A stretch of 64,000 nucleotides of DNA from CAZQFV01 sp964592645 (lineage in GTDB: Bacteria > Chloroflexota > Chloroflexia > DTKN01). A program made the translations under genes and the position numbers. Shown here one piece after another: positions 26,326-34,739 of the stretch. Where the stretch lies: NCBI GenBank assembly GCA_964592645.1, contig CAZQFV010000016.1, positions 1 to 64,000 of the forward strand. The letters are read 5' to 3'. The notes below the pieces were generated by a model. It ran no database searches. It was not told the DNA's origin and saw only the letters and a list, made by a program, of their open reading frames with translations. Within the stretch, counting starts at the first letter, position 1, and each line of letters begins with the position of its first letter.

Positions 26326-26331
26326 ATTATA
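26326..26331 (-). promoter_or_regulatory. Extended -10 promoter of the DUF433 pair
   Basis: The minus strand reads TGTGGTATAATCGC; TATAAT at 26331-26326 with TGG in front forms an extended -10. No good -35 was found. Confidence 0.55.
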
Positions 26332-26357
26332 CCACACCGGCGAGGAGAAACGCCTAT

Positions 26358-27266
26358 CTACCGCGACCGGCCCTGGTCCGTCCTTTCCACCCGCTCCGCC
26401 AGTTCCTCCTCGCTCGGCTCGGTGTAGATCATCACCGTATCCAGGCTGGCGTGGCCCAGGAGCGCGGCCAGGCCGCGGAGGTCGCCGAGGTTGGCCTCCA
26501 GGTAGCGGGTGGCAAAGGTGTGGCGCAGGGTGTGCGGCGTGAGCTCCGGGATGCCGGCCCAGCGGGCGTACTTGTCCAGCAGCCGGTTGATCGCGCTGGG
26601 GTCGTGGATGGCGCCGCGGATGCCCTGCCAAAGAGGGTCGTCTGCTTCCAGCTGTGGTCGTACCTGGTCGAGGTAGGACTTGAGCGCAGCGCGGGCCTCG
26701 AAGCGCAATGGGACCTTGCGCGTCACGCCGCCCTTGCCGCGGCGCACGGTCAGCGTACCGGAGCGTTCGCGCAGTACAACATCGCTCCTGTGGAGTGCCA
26801 GCAACTCCCCCACTCGTACGCCGGTGCCCAGCATCACTTCTACCATCGCGATATCGCGCCAGTTTTCGGTCTCGTGGACTGCCCGCAGCAGGCGATGCTC
26901 GTCTTTGGGGGTGAGCGCCCTGGGCCGGCGCGGGGGCAAGCGGACGGCGCGGGTCCCGGTCGTGGGGTCGCGGTGGGCCAGATCCTGGCCGGCCGCCCAC
27001 TTGAAGAAACGCGAGAGGGCGGCGATTCTCCGGTTGACCGTGCGCGGGGCGGCGGCACGGACGGTCTGCAGGTAGGCCTTGTAGTCCTCGATGTCGCGGG
27101 GCAAGATGGCGGCCGGCGCCATCTCCTCCCCAAAGGCGTCGCGGTACCACCGGGCGAAATCGCGCAGGTCGCGGCCGTAGCCCACCACGGTAGCCGCGGC
27201 CTTGCCCTGCTGCTCGAGGTGGACCAGCCACATGGCGATGGGGTCGGGATGATCAGGGTCAGGCAT
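26358..27266 (-). CDS. Tyrosine recombinase/integrase (XerC-like)
   Basis: 302 residues. N-terminal SAM-like DNA-binding domain (residues 8-95), catalytic domain with Arg151 (GTGVRVGELL), Lys178 region, His245-x-x-Arg248 (HTLRHTFATRY), His272 (LLGHASLDTVMIY) and nucleophile Tyr281. All catalytic residues are present, so it should be active. It is the only integrase in the window, located in the cargo island, not at the tRNA end. Its promoter (TTGACA-17-TATCCT) lies 110 bases upstream. Confidence 0.92.
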   Translation of the reverse strand: MPDPDHPDPIAMWLVHLEQQGKAAATVVGYGRDLRDFARWYRDAFGEEMAPAAILPRDIEDYKAYLQTVRAAAPRTVNRRIAALSRFFKWAAGQDLAHRDPTTGTRAVRLPPRRPRALTPKDEHRLLRAVHETENWRDIAMVEVMLGTGVRVGELLALHRSDVVLRERSGTLTVRRGKGGVTRKVPLRFEARAALKSYLDQVRPQLEADDPLWQGIRGAIHDPSAINRLLDKYARWAGIPELTPHTLRHTFATRYLEANLGDLRGLAALLGHASLDTVMIYTEPSEEELAERVERTDQGRSR

Positions 27267-27377
27267 ACTGCGCCTCTCATTTGCAGAGCTGTACCTATGC
27301 CGAACCTTCAGGCGAAAAGGCCCGCAGATATTATCTTGACACGATTCCGCCTCTTATGGGGCGCCCGGAACGCTTTC

Positions 27378-27406
27378 AGGATACCACCCGGCCGGCCTTC
27401 TGTCAA
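27378..27406 (-). promoter_or_regulatory. Sigma-70 promoter of the integrase
   Basis: TTGACA at 27406-27401, 17-base spacer, TATCCT at 27383-27378 with TGG before it. It leaves a leader of about 105 bases. Confidence 0.75.
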
Positions 27407-27448
27407 GTGAAGAGCAGTTCCATTGAATACTTCTCTTGCCATATTATC

Positions 27449-27477
27449 GTGACAACAGCATAGGAAGGTGTTAGAAT
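27449..27477 (+). promoter_or_regulatory. Sigma-70 promoter of the DUF4258 gene
   Basis: GTGACA at 27449-27454, 17-base spacer, TAGAAT at 27472-27477. It diverges from the integrase promoter. Confidence 0.65.
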
Positions 27478-27519
27478 GGAAGCCGGTGAACGAACAAGGA
27501 CAGAGTTGGTGGGAGTGCG

Positions 27520-27843
27520 GTGAGTGCGATAGACTCGCAAAGCAGGGCCGCAGGAACAGTGCAGGAGAGACCGCCGAGGATCTCGGCGCACGCCCGGCAG
27601 CGCATGGCCCAGCGTAACGTCCACCCGGATGACCTGGCCTACGTTCTGGCCCACGGCCGGCGGGCCTGGAGCGGCGACGGTGGCCAGTACGTGTTCTTGG
27701 GCCAGAAGGATATCCCTGGCGACGACCGGGCCGGCCGGCGGGCCAAGCTGGAAGGAACGACGGTCGTGCTCCAGGGGACCACGGTGGTGACGATCTACCG
27801 CAATCGCCGGGCCGGCCGGCGAGTGAGGAGGAAAGAGCGCTGA
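27520..27843 (+). CDS. DUF4258 family protein, RelE-like
   Basis: 107 residues, GTG start with GGGAG upstream. The core SAHARQRMAQRNVHPDDLAYVLAHG and the closing VVLQGTTVVTIYRN are typical of DUF4258, related to RelE-type toxins. No clear antitoxin is adjacent. Its 3' part is duplicated 1,079 bases downstream. Confidence 0.75.
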   Translation: MSAIDSQSRAAGTVQERPPRISAHARQRMAQRNVHPDDLAYVLAHGRRAWSGDGGQYVFLGQKDIPGDDRAGRRAKLEGTTVVLQGTTVVTIYRNRRAGRRVRRKER

Positions 27844-27875
27844 ATCGGATTCTACAATTGACCAGAGGCCGGCCG

Positions 27876-27901
27876 GGGGACAGTCTGTTGTGGCTGTCCC
27901 C
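27876..27901 (+). terminator. Hairpin after the DUF4258 gene
   Basis: GGGGACAG (27876-27883) pairs with CTGTCCCC (27894-27901); no T-run follows. A related, diverged hairpin follows the duplicated fragment. Confidence 0.5.
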
Positions 27902-27925
27902 AGCGATTCTCTGGCACTTGCTGAC

Positions 27926-27958
27926 TTTGTCCCGGTTGGGGAATGTGGTATAATAGTT
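27926..27958 (+). promoter_or_regulatory. Promoter of the VapBC-type pair
   Basis: The sequence ATGTGGTATAATAG gives an extended -10 with perfect TATAAT; a weak TTGTCC lies 16 bases before it. The antitoxin gene starts about 75 bases downstream. Confidence 0.6.
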
Positions 27959-28027
27959 GTGGTTGGCAATGATGGCACCGTGTCGCCTTCGCTATGGTTG
28001 GACGAACACTGGGCCAGGAGTAGGCTG

Positions 28028-28279
28028 ATGGAAACCGCGATCAAGATCGAACTGCTGCCACAGCAGTACGAGGAGTTGGCCGCTGTAGCCCGCGACCGGA
28101 GCATGTCAGTTGAGGACGTCGCCCAAGCGGCGTTGGAAGAGTGGCTGCGCCAGCAGGCCAAGGTCGAACGCGCTCGCGCCCTGATGCGCGAACTGGGTCA
28201 GGGACTGGGCGAAGGCCGGCCTCCGCACGACGCTGCGCACCGTCATGACAAGTACCTCTATTCGCGGGAGCGCCCATGA
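28028..28279 (+). CDS. Antitoxin of a PIN toxin pair, ribbon-helix-helix type
   Basis: 83 residues from ATG 28028. The N-terminal METAIKIELLPQQYEELAAVARDRSMSVEDVAQ looks like a ribbon-helix-helix DNA-binding fold, and the helical, then Gly/Pro/His-rich end should bind the toxin. Its stop overlaps the toxin start (ATGA). Confidence 0.75.
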   Translation: METAIKIELLPQQYEELAAVARDRSMSVEDVAQAALEEWLRQQAKVERARALMRELGQGLGEGRPPHDAAHRHDKYLYSRERP

Positions 28280-28692
28280 ACAAGGTCTTCGTAGACACCT
28301 GGGCGTGGTATGCGCTCACCGACGTGGCGGACGCGAGCCACGCTCTGGCTCAACAGACCAACGAGCGGTTGTTGGACGGCAAGTATACCTTTGTCACCAC
28401 CAACTTTGTGCTGGACGAGGCAATCACACTCATCCGCTACAACATGCACCACGCCGCAGCCGTGCGCTTCTGGCAGATGCTGCGGTCGTTGATCGAAGAC
28501 GGGCTGGTCGAGTTGGTGCGGGTGGACCAGGCCCACGAAGATGCTGCCTGGGAGGTCTTTGAACAGTATAGCGACCAGGACTTCTCCTATACCGACTGCA
28601 CCTCCTTCGCCGTCATGCGCCAGCTCGGCTTGACCAACGTCTTCACTGCTGATCACCACTTTGCGACGATGGGCTTCATCCTCCTGCCCTAA
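28276..28692 (+). CDS. VapC-type PIN-domain toxin ribonuclease
   Basis: 138 residues. PIN acidic residues are present: FVDTWAWYAL (Asp7), NFVLDEAITL (Asp/Glu), YTDCTSFAVM (Asp), FTADHHF (Asp). The gene starts inside the antitoxin stop, the usual order for VapBC-type pairs. It should cleave RNA when freed from its antitoxin. Confidence 0.88.
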   Translation: MNKVFVDTWAWYALTDVADASHALAQQTNERLLDGKYTFVTTNFVLDEAITLIRYNMHHAAAVRFWQMLRSLIEDGLVELVRVDQAHEDAAWEVFEQYSDQDFSYTDCTSFAVMRQLGLTNVFTADHHFATMGFILLP

Positions 28693-28812
28693 CCTGACCG
28701 CCGCGATAGCTACTCCCATTTATGCCACCGGTTTCTCGGTGCCACAGAATTTGGTGGGCTAGAGAGCTGTGTATTGCGCTCAACCTTGAAGTGGTTCAGT
28801 AGCAGGTCTACT

Positions 28813-28922
28813 GCCGGCGGGCCAAGTTGGAAGGAACGACGGTCGTGCTCCAGCGAACCACGGTGGTGACCATCTACCGCAATCGCCGGGCCGGCCGGCG
28901 AGTCAGGAGGAAAGAACGCTGA
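28813..28922 (+). pseudogene. Duplicated 3' fragment of the DUF4258 gene
   Basis: 110 bases match 27734-27843 with about seven changes, including the stop codon and the AGGAGGAAAGA run before it. There is no start. The following hairpin (GGGGGC 28956-28961 with GCCCCC 28977-28982) may be a copied terminator. Confidence 0.85.
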
Positions 28923-29140
28923 CGCTGAATCTCAAAACCGACCAGGGGCCGATCAGGGGGCATCCTTTGTCTGGTCGCCCCCCATCATTTCGGCAATTCA
29001 GTGCACTTTCACCCTACTGTGATCCCGAATCATCACTGACACAAAGCCTACTATGTGGTCGTATATTCACCAGTGAAGGTTTCTGGGGGCTTGATCAGTG
29101 TATGGGTTAGCGAAACTCCGAGGAAGTCGGGGAGGTTGCC
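28923..29140. other. Intergenic gap, hairpin then lower-GC leader
   Basis: A GGGGGC/GCCCCC hairpin at 28956-28982 is followed by sequence of visibly lower GC leading to the next gene. No clear promoter was assigned. Confidence 0.45.
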
Positions 29141-29833
29141 ATGGCTTGGTTGGATATTCTAACAAACGTGGTTTCAGACATCATCTTTGTCTTTCTGGTC
29201 ACCCTTGTTCTGGGACTCGCAATCCTGATATTCAGCTATGGGCGACTGGGTAAGGCGCGGCGGTTCTTTGGCTTTGGCAGAGATGCGCGGATCAGTATCT
29301 ACGTGTCGGGCTTCGAGCATCCGGGAGTCAAAACAAAGAGGGTAGTAAATGCGCTGGAATATGAGGTCGCCGTGGGACTGAGAGATGCCCTTCGGAGGGT
29401 ATCTGGGCAGGGGTTCCTCCAAAGATTGACACAGTACTTGGCCGGGCTAATCGGGCAGGAAGTGAGATCTCCTGAAGCCAACATCGAGGTCAGTCCGCTA
29501 GAGGTTACAGAAGTCCTCAGCTGCGATGGCGTTATCCTGGTTGGTGGCCCCGTGGGCAATCAACTCAGCAGATTTTACCTGCAGGGCTCGCCCCAGTTCA
29601 GGTTTGATGAGGGGAGGAGCGTGTATCAGCAGCGCGACGCCGATGGGTATCGGGACATGAGCCCCTCGGACGATGTCGCCATCATCGAAAAACGGCTCTT
29701 CGGAGGGCAGGTCGTGCTTCTCATCCATGGGTTCGGCGAGGAGCAGACGCAGCGTGCTGCGGAGTATCTGATCAAGTACTGGGAGAGGCTATACAAGTTG
29801 CATAGGACGCGGGAATTTGCCATCCATGTCTAG
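29141..29833 (+). CDS. Membrane-anchored protein of unknown function
   Basis: 230 residues; ATG 29141 with GGAGG upstream. N-terminal membrane helix (IIFVFLVTLVLGLAILIFSY) then a cytoplasmic domain with SIYVSGFEHPGVKTKRVVNALEYE and a Rossmann-like CDGVILVGGPVGNQLSRFYL. The last part contains VVLLIHGFGEEQTQRAAEYL. Layout resembles membrane-tethered nucleotide-sensing effectors, but no family is assigned. GC is lower than in neighbours, suggesting recent transfer. It is convergent with the following minus-strand gene. Confidence 0.6.
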   Translation: MAWLDILTNVVSDIIFVFLVTLVLGLAILIFSYGRLGKARRFFGFGRDARISIYVSGFEHPGVKTKRVVNALEYEVAVGLRDALRRVSGQGFLQRLTQYLAGLIGQEVRSPEANIEVSPLEVTEVLSCDGVILVGGPVGNQLSRFYLQGSPQFRFDEGRSVYQQRDADGYRDMSPSDDVAIIEKRLFGGQVVLLIHGFGEEQTQRAAEYLIKYWERLYKLHRTREFAIHV

Positions 29834-29848
29834 CGGGGTGATTACGTT

Positions 29849-30799
29849 TCACCTCCGCATCAACCTCTCCTCCAACTGCGCCAGCGCCTCCAGCAGCCCC
29901 TCCTTCGTTGCCCCTGGCGTGGTCACCACGGCCACGAACTGCTGCAGGTAGCCGCCCGGGTCCATATCCTCCGGCAGGCCGGCAAAGAGGCGCGTCCGCT
30001 CCCCGGCAAAATAGGCGTCGATCTCGCCCTTGAGCAACCGGCGCAGCGGCTGATCCACGGCCGGCAGGGCCCGCTCCAGCGCGCGCAGCACCTCCGGGCT
30101 GACCGTATAGACGCTGCGGAAGGCCCCCACCAGCCGGGCCACCTGCTCCGGCCGCACCCGCACGTGGCGGTCCACCTGCGGGATGCTGGGCGCGACCCCC
30201 GGCCGGCGCCCTCTGCGCCGGCGCCGCAGCAGCACCAGCCCAGTGATCCCGCCCAGCACAATAGCACCGCCGGCGATGGCCACCGGGCCCACCGGCACCA
30301 CGCCCGCAGCACTCCCCCGGCCGGGCGTCGGCGAAGGGATCACACTCGGGCGTACCTTGGGAGTGCCCGTGGCAATCGCCGTGGGCAGCACGGTGATCCG
30401 GCCCCCGCCGGCCGTCGCCCGGGGGCTCGGCCGCGGCGTCGCGGCTTTCGCGGGAATCGTGGTGGGCGGCACCGGAGCCAGCGTGAGTGTAGGGCCGGCC
30501 GGAGTTGGCGGGACCGGAGTGTCCGGTTTGGCCGTGGGATGCACTGGCTCCGTGGGTACCGGCGTGGGCGGAGCAGGCCCCTCGGTGGGTGAGGAGGTAT
30601 CCGTGGGCCACGGCGTTTGGGTCGGCGGCACAGGAGGGACCGGCGTAGCGGTCGCCACGGGCTCCACCGGCGTTTTGGTCGGCACGAGCGGCGTCTTGGT
30701 GGGCGGGGATGGTGGGCCGGCCTGCGCCGGGCCGGCCCACCACCAGATCCCTGCCAGGAGCACCAGGAGGAGCAGCACCCACCAACGTCTTGGCCTCAA
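29849..30799 (-). CDS. Secreted/membrane protein with Pro/Thr-rich stalk and cytoplasmic tail
   Basis: 316 residues from TTG 30799, with GGGAGGG upstream. Signal sequence (WWVLLLLVLLAGIWWW...AQA), then about 130 residues of Pro/Thr/Ala repeats, a second membrane helix (GPVAIAGGAIVLGGITGLVLL) and an Arg-rich then helical tail of about 110 residues. It lies downstream of the PKD protein and could anchor it or sense it. Confidence 0.7.
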   Translation of the reverse strand: MRPRRWWVLLLLVLLAGIWWWAGPAQAGPPSPPTKTPLVPTKTPVEPVATATPVPPVPPTQTPWPTDTSSPTEGPAPPTPVPTEPVHPTAKPDTPVPPTPAGPTLTLAPVPPTTIPAKAATPRPSPRATAGGGRITVLPTAIATGTPKVRPSVIPSPTPGRGSAAGVVPVGPVAIAGGAIVLGGITGLVLLRRRRRGRRPGVAPSIPQVDRHVRVRPEQVARLVGAFRSVYTVSPEVLRALERALPAVDQPLRRLLKGEIDAYFAGERTRLFAGLPEDMDPGGYLQQFVAVVTTPGATKEGLLEALAQLEERLMRR

Positions 30800-30812
30800 G
30801 GTACCCTCCCGG

Positions 30813-33794
30813 TCACTGCTCGCTCGCCGTCAGCGTGTAGACGTTGTCGGTACCACCGGCCTCCGGCAGGTAATCGCGAACTTTCAGGTAGTAGCGCCCG
30901 CTGGCCGGCGCGCTGATGGTCAGGCAGCTGGCCTTGGTGTACGGATCGCAGTCGTCGTTCTGGGCGAGCAGCGTCGTCCCATCGGTATCGTACAGCTCTA
31001 GCACCGTGTCAGCGGTGCCGCCGAGGTCGCCAGTGGCAAAAAGGTAGGGCCGGCCAATGGCCAGGTCCACGTAGACCCAGTCCACGTCGCCCGCCGGGTT
31101 GAGGTTATGCTGCTGCACGCCGTCGATGGGTAGCGCTTGCGCCTGCGCCGGCGTACCGTCAGGCTCGTAGCCGTCCACCCAGAAGCCTCGCAGGACCAGC
31201 GGCAGGTAGACGCGATAGACCGGCACGGCCACGACGAGCGGGAACTCGTCCTGCGCCAACCCGCAGACGTTCAGCGCGGTCAGGGTGATCGTGTACACGC
31301 CGGGAGTGCCGTAGCTGTGCGGCACGACTGGGCCGCTCGTGGGCGGCGAGCCATCCCCAAACTCCCAGCTATAGTTGACCGGGTTGTCGCCGGAAGTCAG
31401 CGTCGCCGTAAAGGTCGCCGGCCGGCCGGCCAGCAGCGGCCGCGGGGTGTAGACGATCCCCAGGCCGGCAGGGGCGCGGCAGTAGGCCACCTCGACCGTC
31501 CGGCTGATCGCGTCCGCCCCACAGGCGTTGGTCCCCGTGAGAACGACGGTGTAATTGCCCGTGACCGCATAGGTGTGGAGGACCAGCGGGCCGGCCGCCG
31601 TCGCCCCATCGCCCAGGTCCCAGGCGTACAAGATGGGGGCCAGCCCTTGGGCCATGCCGACAAAGGTGACCGGCCCACCGGGATCGGGGCTCGCCGGACT
31701 GTAGGTAAAGCTGATCTGCTGGACCGCGCTCAGGATCTCGACCGGGTGCGAGACCACGTCGGTATGAAAGACACTCGTCGCCGTGAGCGTGGCCGTGTAC
31801 AGGCCGGCCAGCGCATAGGTGTGGGTGGGGTGCTCGGCCGTGGAAAAGGTGCCATCGCCCAGGTCCCAGTGGTAGGAAAGCGGGCCGAGACCGCCCTCGG
31901 AAGCGTTGGTAAAGACCACCTCGGCCCCCGCGCACACCGGGGAGTTGGTGGAAAAGGCCGCCCGTGGGAGATCGAGCACGGTGATCGTCCCACTGGCTAT
32001 GCCCACCCCGCAGCCGGTCGTGCCGGTCAGGAGGATGTCGTACGCACCCGGGAGCGTGTAGGCGTGTGTGACGACCAGCCCCGTGTCGCGAAAGCCGTCG
32101 CCCAGGTCCCAGTCAAAGACGGCCGGCAGCGCCCCGCTGTAGACGGCCGTAAAGGTGACGGCGATCCCCACTTCGGGGGTAAGCGGCTCGCGGGCCATCC
32201 CGACAAGCGGGGCGCCGTGGGCGACGATCTCCTCGCTGTACAGGTCAAAGCCGCACCCGTTCTGCGCCAGCAGCACCACGTCGTAGAAGCCACCCACTGC
32301 CCACGTGTGCGTCGGGTTGGCCAACGGCGAGGACGTGCCGTCGTCAAAGTCCCACTGGTACGACACCGTCCCGCTGGCCACCGTCGTGTTGGTGAACGAC
32401 ACCGGCGCCGCGGCACAGACGACCGGCGGGACGTAGGTATACCCGGCGGCCGGAGTGCCCCACACCGTGACCGTGTTGGTGAAGGTAGCGATGCCGCAGC
32501 CGGCCGTAACCGTGAGCATGGCCGTATAGATGCCAGGCTGGTCGTAGCTGTGCACGGGATCGTCCAGCGTGGAGGTCGCGCCATCGCCAAAGGACCACTG
32601 GTAGGAGAACGGCGCCGTTCCCGTGACCGTGCTGGTAAAGTGCACCGGCGTAAAGGCACAGGCCGGTTCGGGCGTGTGGGTGAACGTTGCCTGGAGGCAG
32701 GCCGAGGCATACTTGAGGTCCATGTTGGTGTCGTCGCGGTAACTGATGTGGGGCTGACCGGCACCATCCAGGGAGAGCGAGTTGTAGGCGCCCAGCGTGC
32801 TGCCCGGATCCACCGTCTGGCAGGCCCAGGCCCCCGTGCCGCAGTTTCCCTGTCCCGGGGCGGCATAAGTGGCATACCGCAGGCCGGCCGGCGACCAGTA
32901 GCTCACATGGGGCCGGCCGGCGCCATCTAGCGCCAGCGAGTTGTGGCCATAGGTGCCGATGTCGATCAGGTCATAGTACCAGGTCCCGCCATTGCGGTAC
33001 GCGTACTTGAGGTTGGCTCCACCGAGAGAGGCATAGGCAATGTGCGGCCGGCCGCTTGCATCCAGCGCCAGGGACGTATACTGTCCCTGATCCAGCCCTG
33101 CCTCTACCACCTGGACAATCCAGGATCCCTCGACTGGGTCAAACTCGGCATACTTCAGGCTGCCATTGGTCACGTCAAAGTAGCTGATGCACGGGCGGTT
33201 CGCCGCGCGCAGGGCCAGCGACGTATAGCGCCCCACATCGCCGGCAGAGTCTACCGTTTGGGTGCGCCATCCGCCAACACCGTAGTACGCGTACCGGAGA
33301 TTGCCTTCCCCGGCATCATAGTAGCTGATGTGCGGAAAGCCCTGCCCGTCGAACGCCAGGCTGGTCCACTGGCCCGTGTCGCCGGTTGAATCCACAGTCA
33401 TCCCGCCAAAGAGATCGGTATACTTCAGGTCACCGTTGGTCGAATCGTAGTAGCTGATGCCGATGTTGCCGGCGGCATAGTGGGCAATCGAGGTAAAGAG
33501 GCCCGTGTCGCCGGCCGCGTCCAACGTCTGGACGACCCAGGATGTGCCGTCGTGCTCGGCGTACTTGAGGTCACTGCTGCCATAGTAGCTGACGTGGGGC
33601 CGGCCATTGGCATCCAGGACCAGGGCCGTGTACTGGCCAACGTTGCCGGTGGCATCCACCGTCTCGACGTGCCAGGTCCACTCCCCGTGAACCGCGGCAC
33701 CAGCCGGCGCACCATGGCCAACCGCGGGGACCGCTCCCGGCAGGGCCAGGAGCACCAGCAGGGCCACTGTGGTGAGCGCCCAGGGTACTTTCAT
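30813..33794 (-). CDS. Large secreted PKD-repeat protein with beta-propeller-like N-terminus
   Basis: 993 residues. Signal peptide (ALTTVALLVLLALPGAVPAVG), then about seven repeats of the form GQYTSLALDASGRPHIAYY...LKYA (residues 40-370), then six PKD domains recognisable by SYQWSFGDG, YQWDFDDG, FDWDLGDG, YHWDLGDG, YAWDLGDG and YSWEFGDG, and finally a PPC-type domain (DWVYVDLAIGRPYLFATGDLGG ... YYLKVRDY). PKD and PPC domains mediate extracellular binding. It is directly downstream of the Tad genes and probably an adhesin or pilus-associated surface protein. Confidence 0.88.
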   Translation of the reverse strand: MKVPWALTTVALLVLLALPGAVPAVGHGAPAGAAVHGEWTWHVETVDATGNVGQYTALVLDANGRPHVSYYGSSDLKYAEHDGTSWVVQTLDAAGDTGLFTSIAHYAAGNIGISYYDSTNGDLKYTDLFGGMTVDSTGDTGQWTSLAFDGQGFPHISYYDAGEGNLRYAYYGVGGWRTQTVDSAGDVGRYTSLALRAANRPCISYFDVTNGSLKYAEFDPVEGSWIVQVVEAGLDQGQYTSLALDASGRPHIAYASLGGANLKYAYRNGGTWYYDLIDIGTYGHNSLALDGAGRPHVSYWSPAGLRYATYAAPGQGNCGTGAWACQTVDPGSTLGAYNSLSLDGAGQPHISYRDDTNMDLKYASACLQATFTHTPEPACAFTPVHFTSTVTGTAPFSYQWSFGDGATSTLDDPVHSYDQPGIYTAMLTVTAGCGIATFTNTVTVWGTPAAGYTYVPPVVCAAAPVSFTNTTVASGTVSYQWDFDDGTSSPLANPTHTWAVGGFYDVVLLAQNGCGFDLYSEEIVAHGAPLVGMAREPLTPEVGIAVTFTAVYSGALPAVFDWDLGDGFRDTGLVVTHAYTLPGAYDILLTGTTGCGVGIASGTITVLDLPRAAFSTNSPVCAGAEVVFTNASEGGLGPLSYHWDLGDGTFSTAEHPTHTYALAGLYTATLTATSVFHTDVVSHPVEILSAVQQISFTYSPASPDPGGPVTFVGMAQGLAPILYAWDLGDGATAAGPLVLHTYAVTGNYTVVLTGTNACGADAISRTVEVAYCRAPAGLGIVYTPRPLLAGRPATFTATLTSGDNPVNYSWEFGDGSPPTSGPVVPHSYGTPGVYTITLTALNVCGLAQDEFPLVVAVPVYRVYLPLVLRGFWVDGYEPDGTPAQAQALPIDGVQQHNLNPAGDVDWVYVDLAIGRPYLFATGDLGGTADTVLELYDTDGTTLLAQNDDCDPYTKASCLTISAPASGRYYLKVRDYLPEAGGTDNVYTLTASEQ

Positions 33795-33812
33795 CGTTGC
33801 ACCTCCGTGATC

Positions 33813-34262
33813 TCAGGGATAAACCTCGTGCAATGCGCCGACCTCGGCCTCGGCGCTCACTTCGATCCAGACCGGACCGATGCCGCCGAACAGATCCTCG
33901 GCATTGGCCCCCACGATGACCTCGACGACGTGGCGGTCGTGGTGCAGGTGGATGTGGGTGACCTGCGGGTAGACGCGGCGCCGGATCAGCCACCCCGCGT
34001 TCTGCAGCGCATAGCCCCAAGCCTCGTCGGCCGCATACGGGGCAAAACGCAGCTCCCCGGTCAGCCGATAATAGGCCATGTCCACGTCCTGGGCGGCGGC
34101 CAGCGCCGCCGCGTCGGCCGCGGCGGCAAGGGTGTTGCGCACGTGCAGGTAGCGGCCGATCCCCAAGGTCAGCAGCATCAGCGGCACCAGGACAAAGGCG
34201 GCAAAGTACAGCACGGCGGCGAGAGAGACGCCGCGCCGGCCGCGGCGCAGGACCTTGCTCAT
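33813..34262 (-). CDS. TadG-like pilus assembly protein
   Basis: 149 residues from ATG 34262, overlapping the stop of the TadE-like gene (TGATG). N-terminal basic region and a hydrophobic helix (GVSLAAVLYFAAFVLVPLMLLTLGIGRYL), then an extracytoplasmic part with ADAAALAAAQDVDMAYYRL, typical of TadE/TadG pseudopilin-like proteins. Shorter than full TadG proteins. Confidence 0.7.
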   Translation of the reverse strand: MSKVLRRGRRGVSLAAVLYFAAFVLVPLMLLTLGIGRYLHVRNTLAAAADAAALAAAQDVDMAYYRLTGELRFAPYAADEAWGYALQNAGWLIRRRVYPQVTHIHLHHDRHVVEVIVGANAEDLFGGIGPVWIEVSAEAEVGALHEVYP

Positions 34263-34666
34263 CACCACCCCTCCATCCGCATCCGCGTCTGCCCGACCAC
34301 ATTGATGCTGGGCCAGATGAGCGGGACCAACGACGGGACCCGGTAGGACACCCGGCAGAGGAGAAAGCCGTTGCCCGCGCCGATAAAGACCTCGCGCTCG
34401 CCGGGGAGCAGGCCGTACCCCATGGCTTCCTGGCGGGCGGCCTGGCCCGGGTTGGGGCTGACCACTCCGACCCGGCAGCCGGACCGCGCCGCCTCCTGGA
34501 CTACCTGGTTGGCGTACACGGTGTAGCCGCCGTTGACCAGGAGCACGACCAGCATAATCAGAATGGGCAGGCCCAGCAGCAGCTCATACATCTCCACGCC
34601 GCCGGAGCGTCCCTCCCGCAGCAGCGCCGGTCCCGGTGGCCGCCGTTTTCTCCTTGCCATTGCCAT
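34262..34666 (-). CDS. TadE-like pseudopilin
   Basis: 134 residues. Basic start, then GGVEMYELLLGLPILIMLVVLLVNGGYTVYANQVVQEAARSG, a type IV pilin-like helix with the Glu following the Gly cleavage region, as in TadE. Part of the Tad operon. Confidence 0.72.
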   Translation of the reverse strand: MAMARRKRRPPGPALLREGRSGGVEMYELLLGLPILIMLVVLLVNGGYTVYANQVVQEAARSGCRVGVVSPNPGQAARQEAMGYGLLPGEREVFIGAGNGFLLCRVSYRVPSLVPLIWPSINVVGQTRMRMEGW

Positions 34667-34674
34667 ACCTCCTT

Positions 34675-34727
34675 CCGGCGGCCCGCCTGCCGGCGTTGCG
34701 TCGGCCTCGGGGCAGGCAGGCCGCCGG
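34675..34727 (-). promoter_or_regulatory. 17-bp-stem leader hairpin between pilin and TadE genes
   Basis: 34675-34691 pairs with 34711-34727 with one mismatch (core CCGGCGGCC/GGCCGCCGG). The stem stands directly in front of AAGGAGG of the tadE-like gene. It could lower expression of downstream genes relative to the pilin or protect the pilin mRNA. Confidence 0.6.
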
Positions 34728-34739
34728 TTGCCCGGCGTT

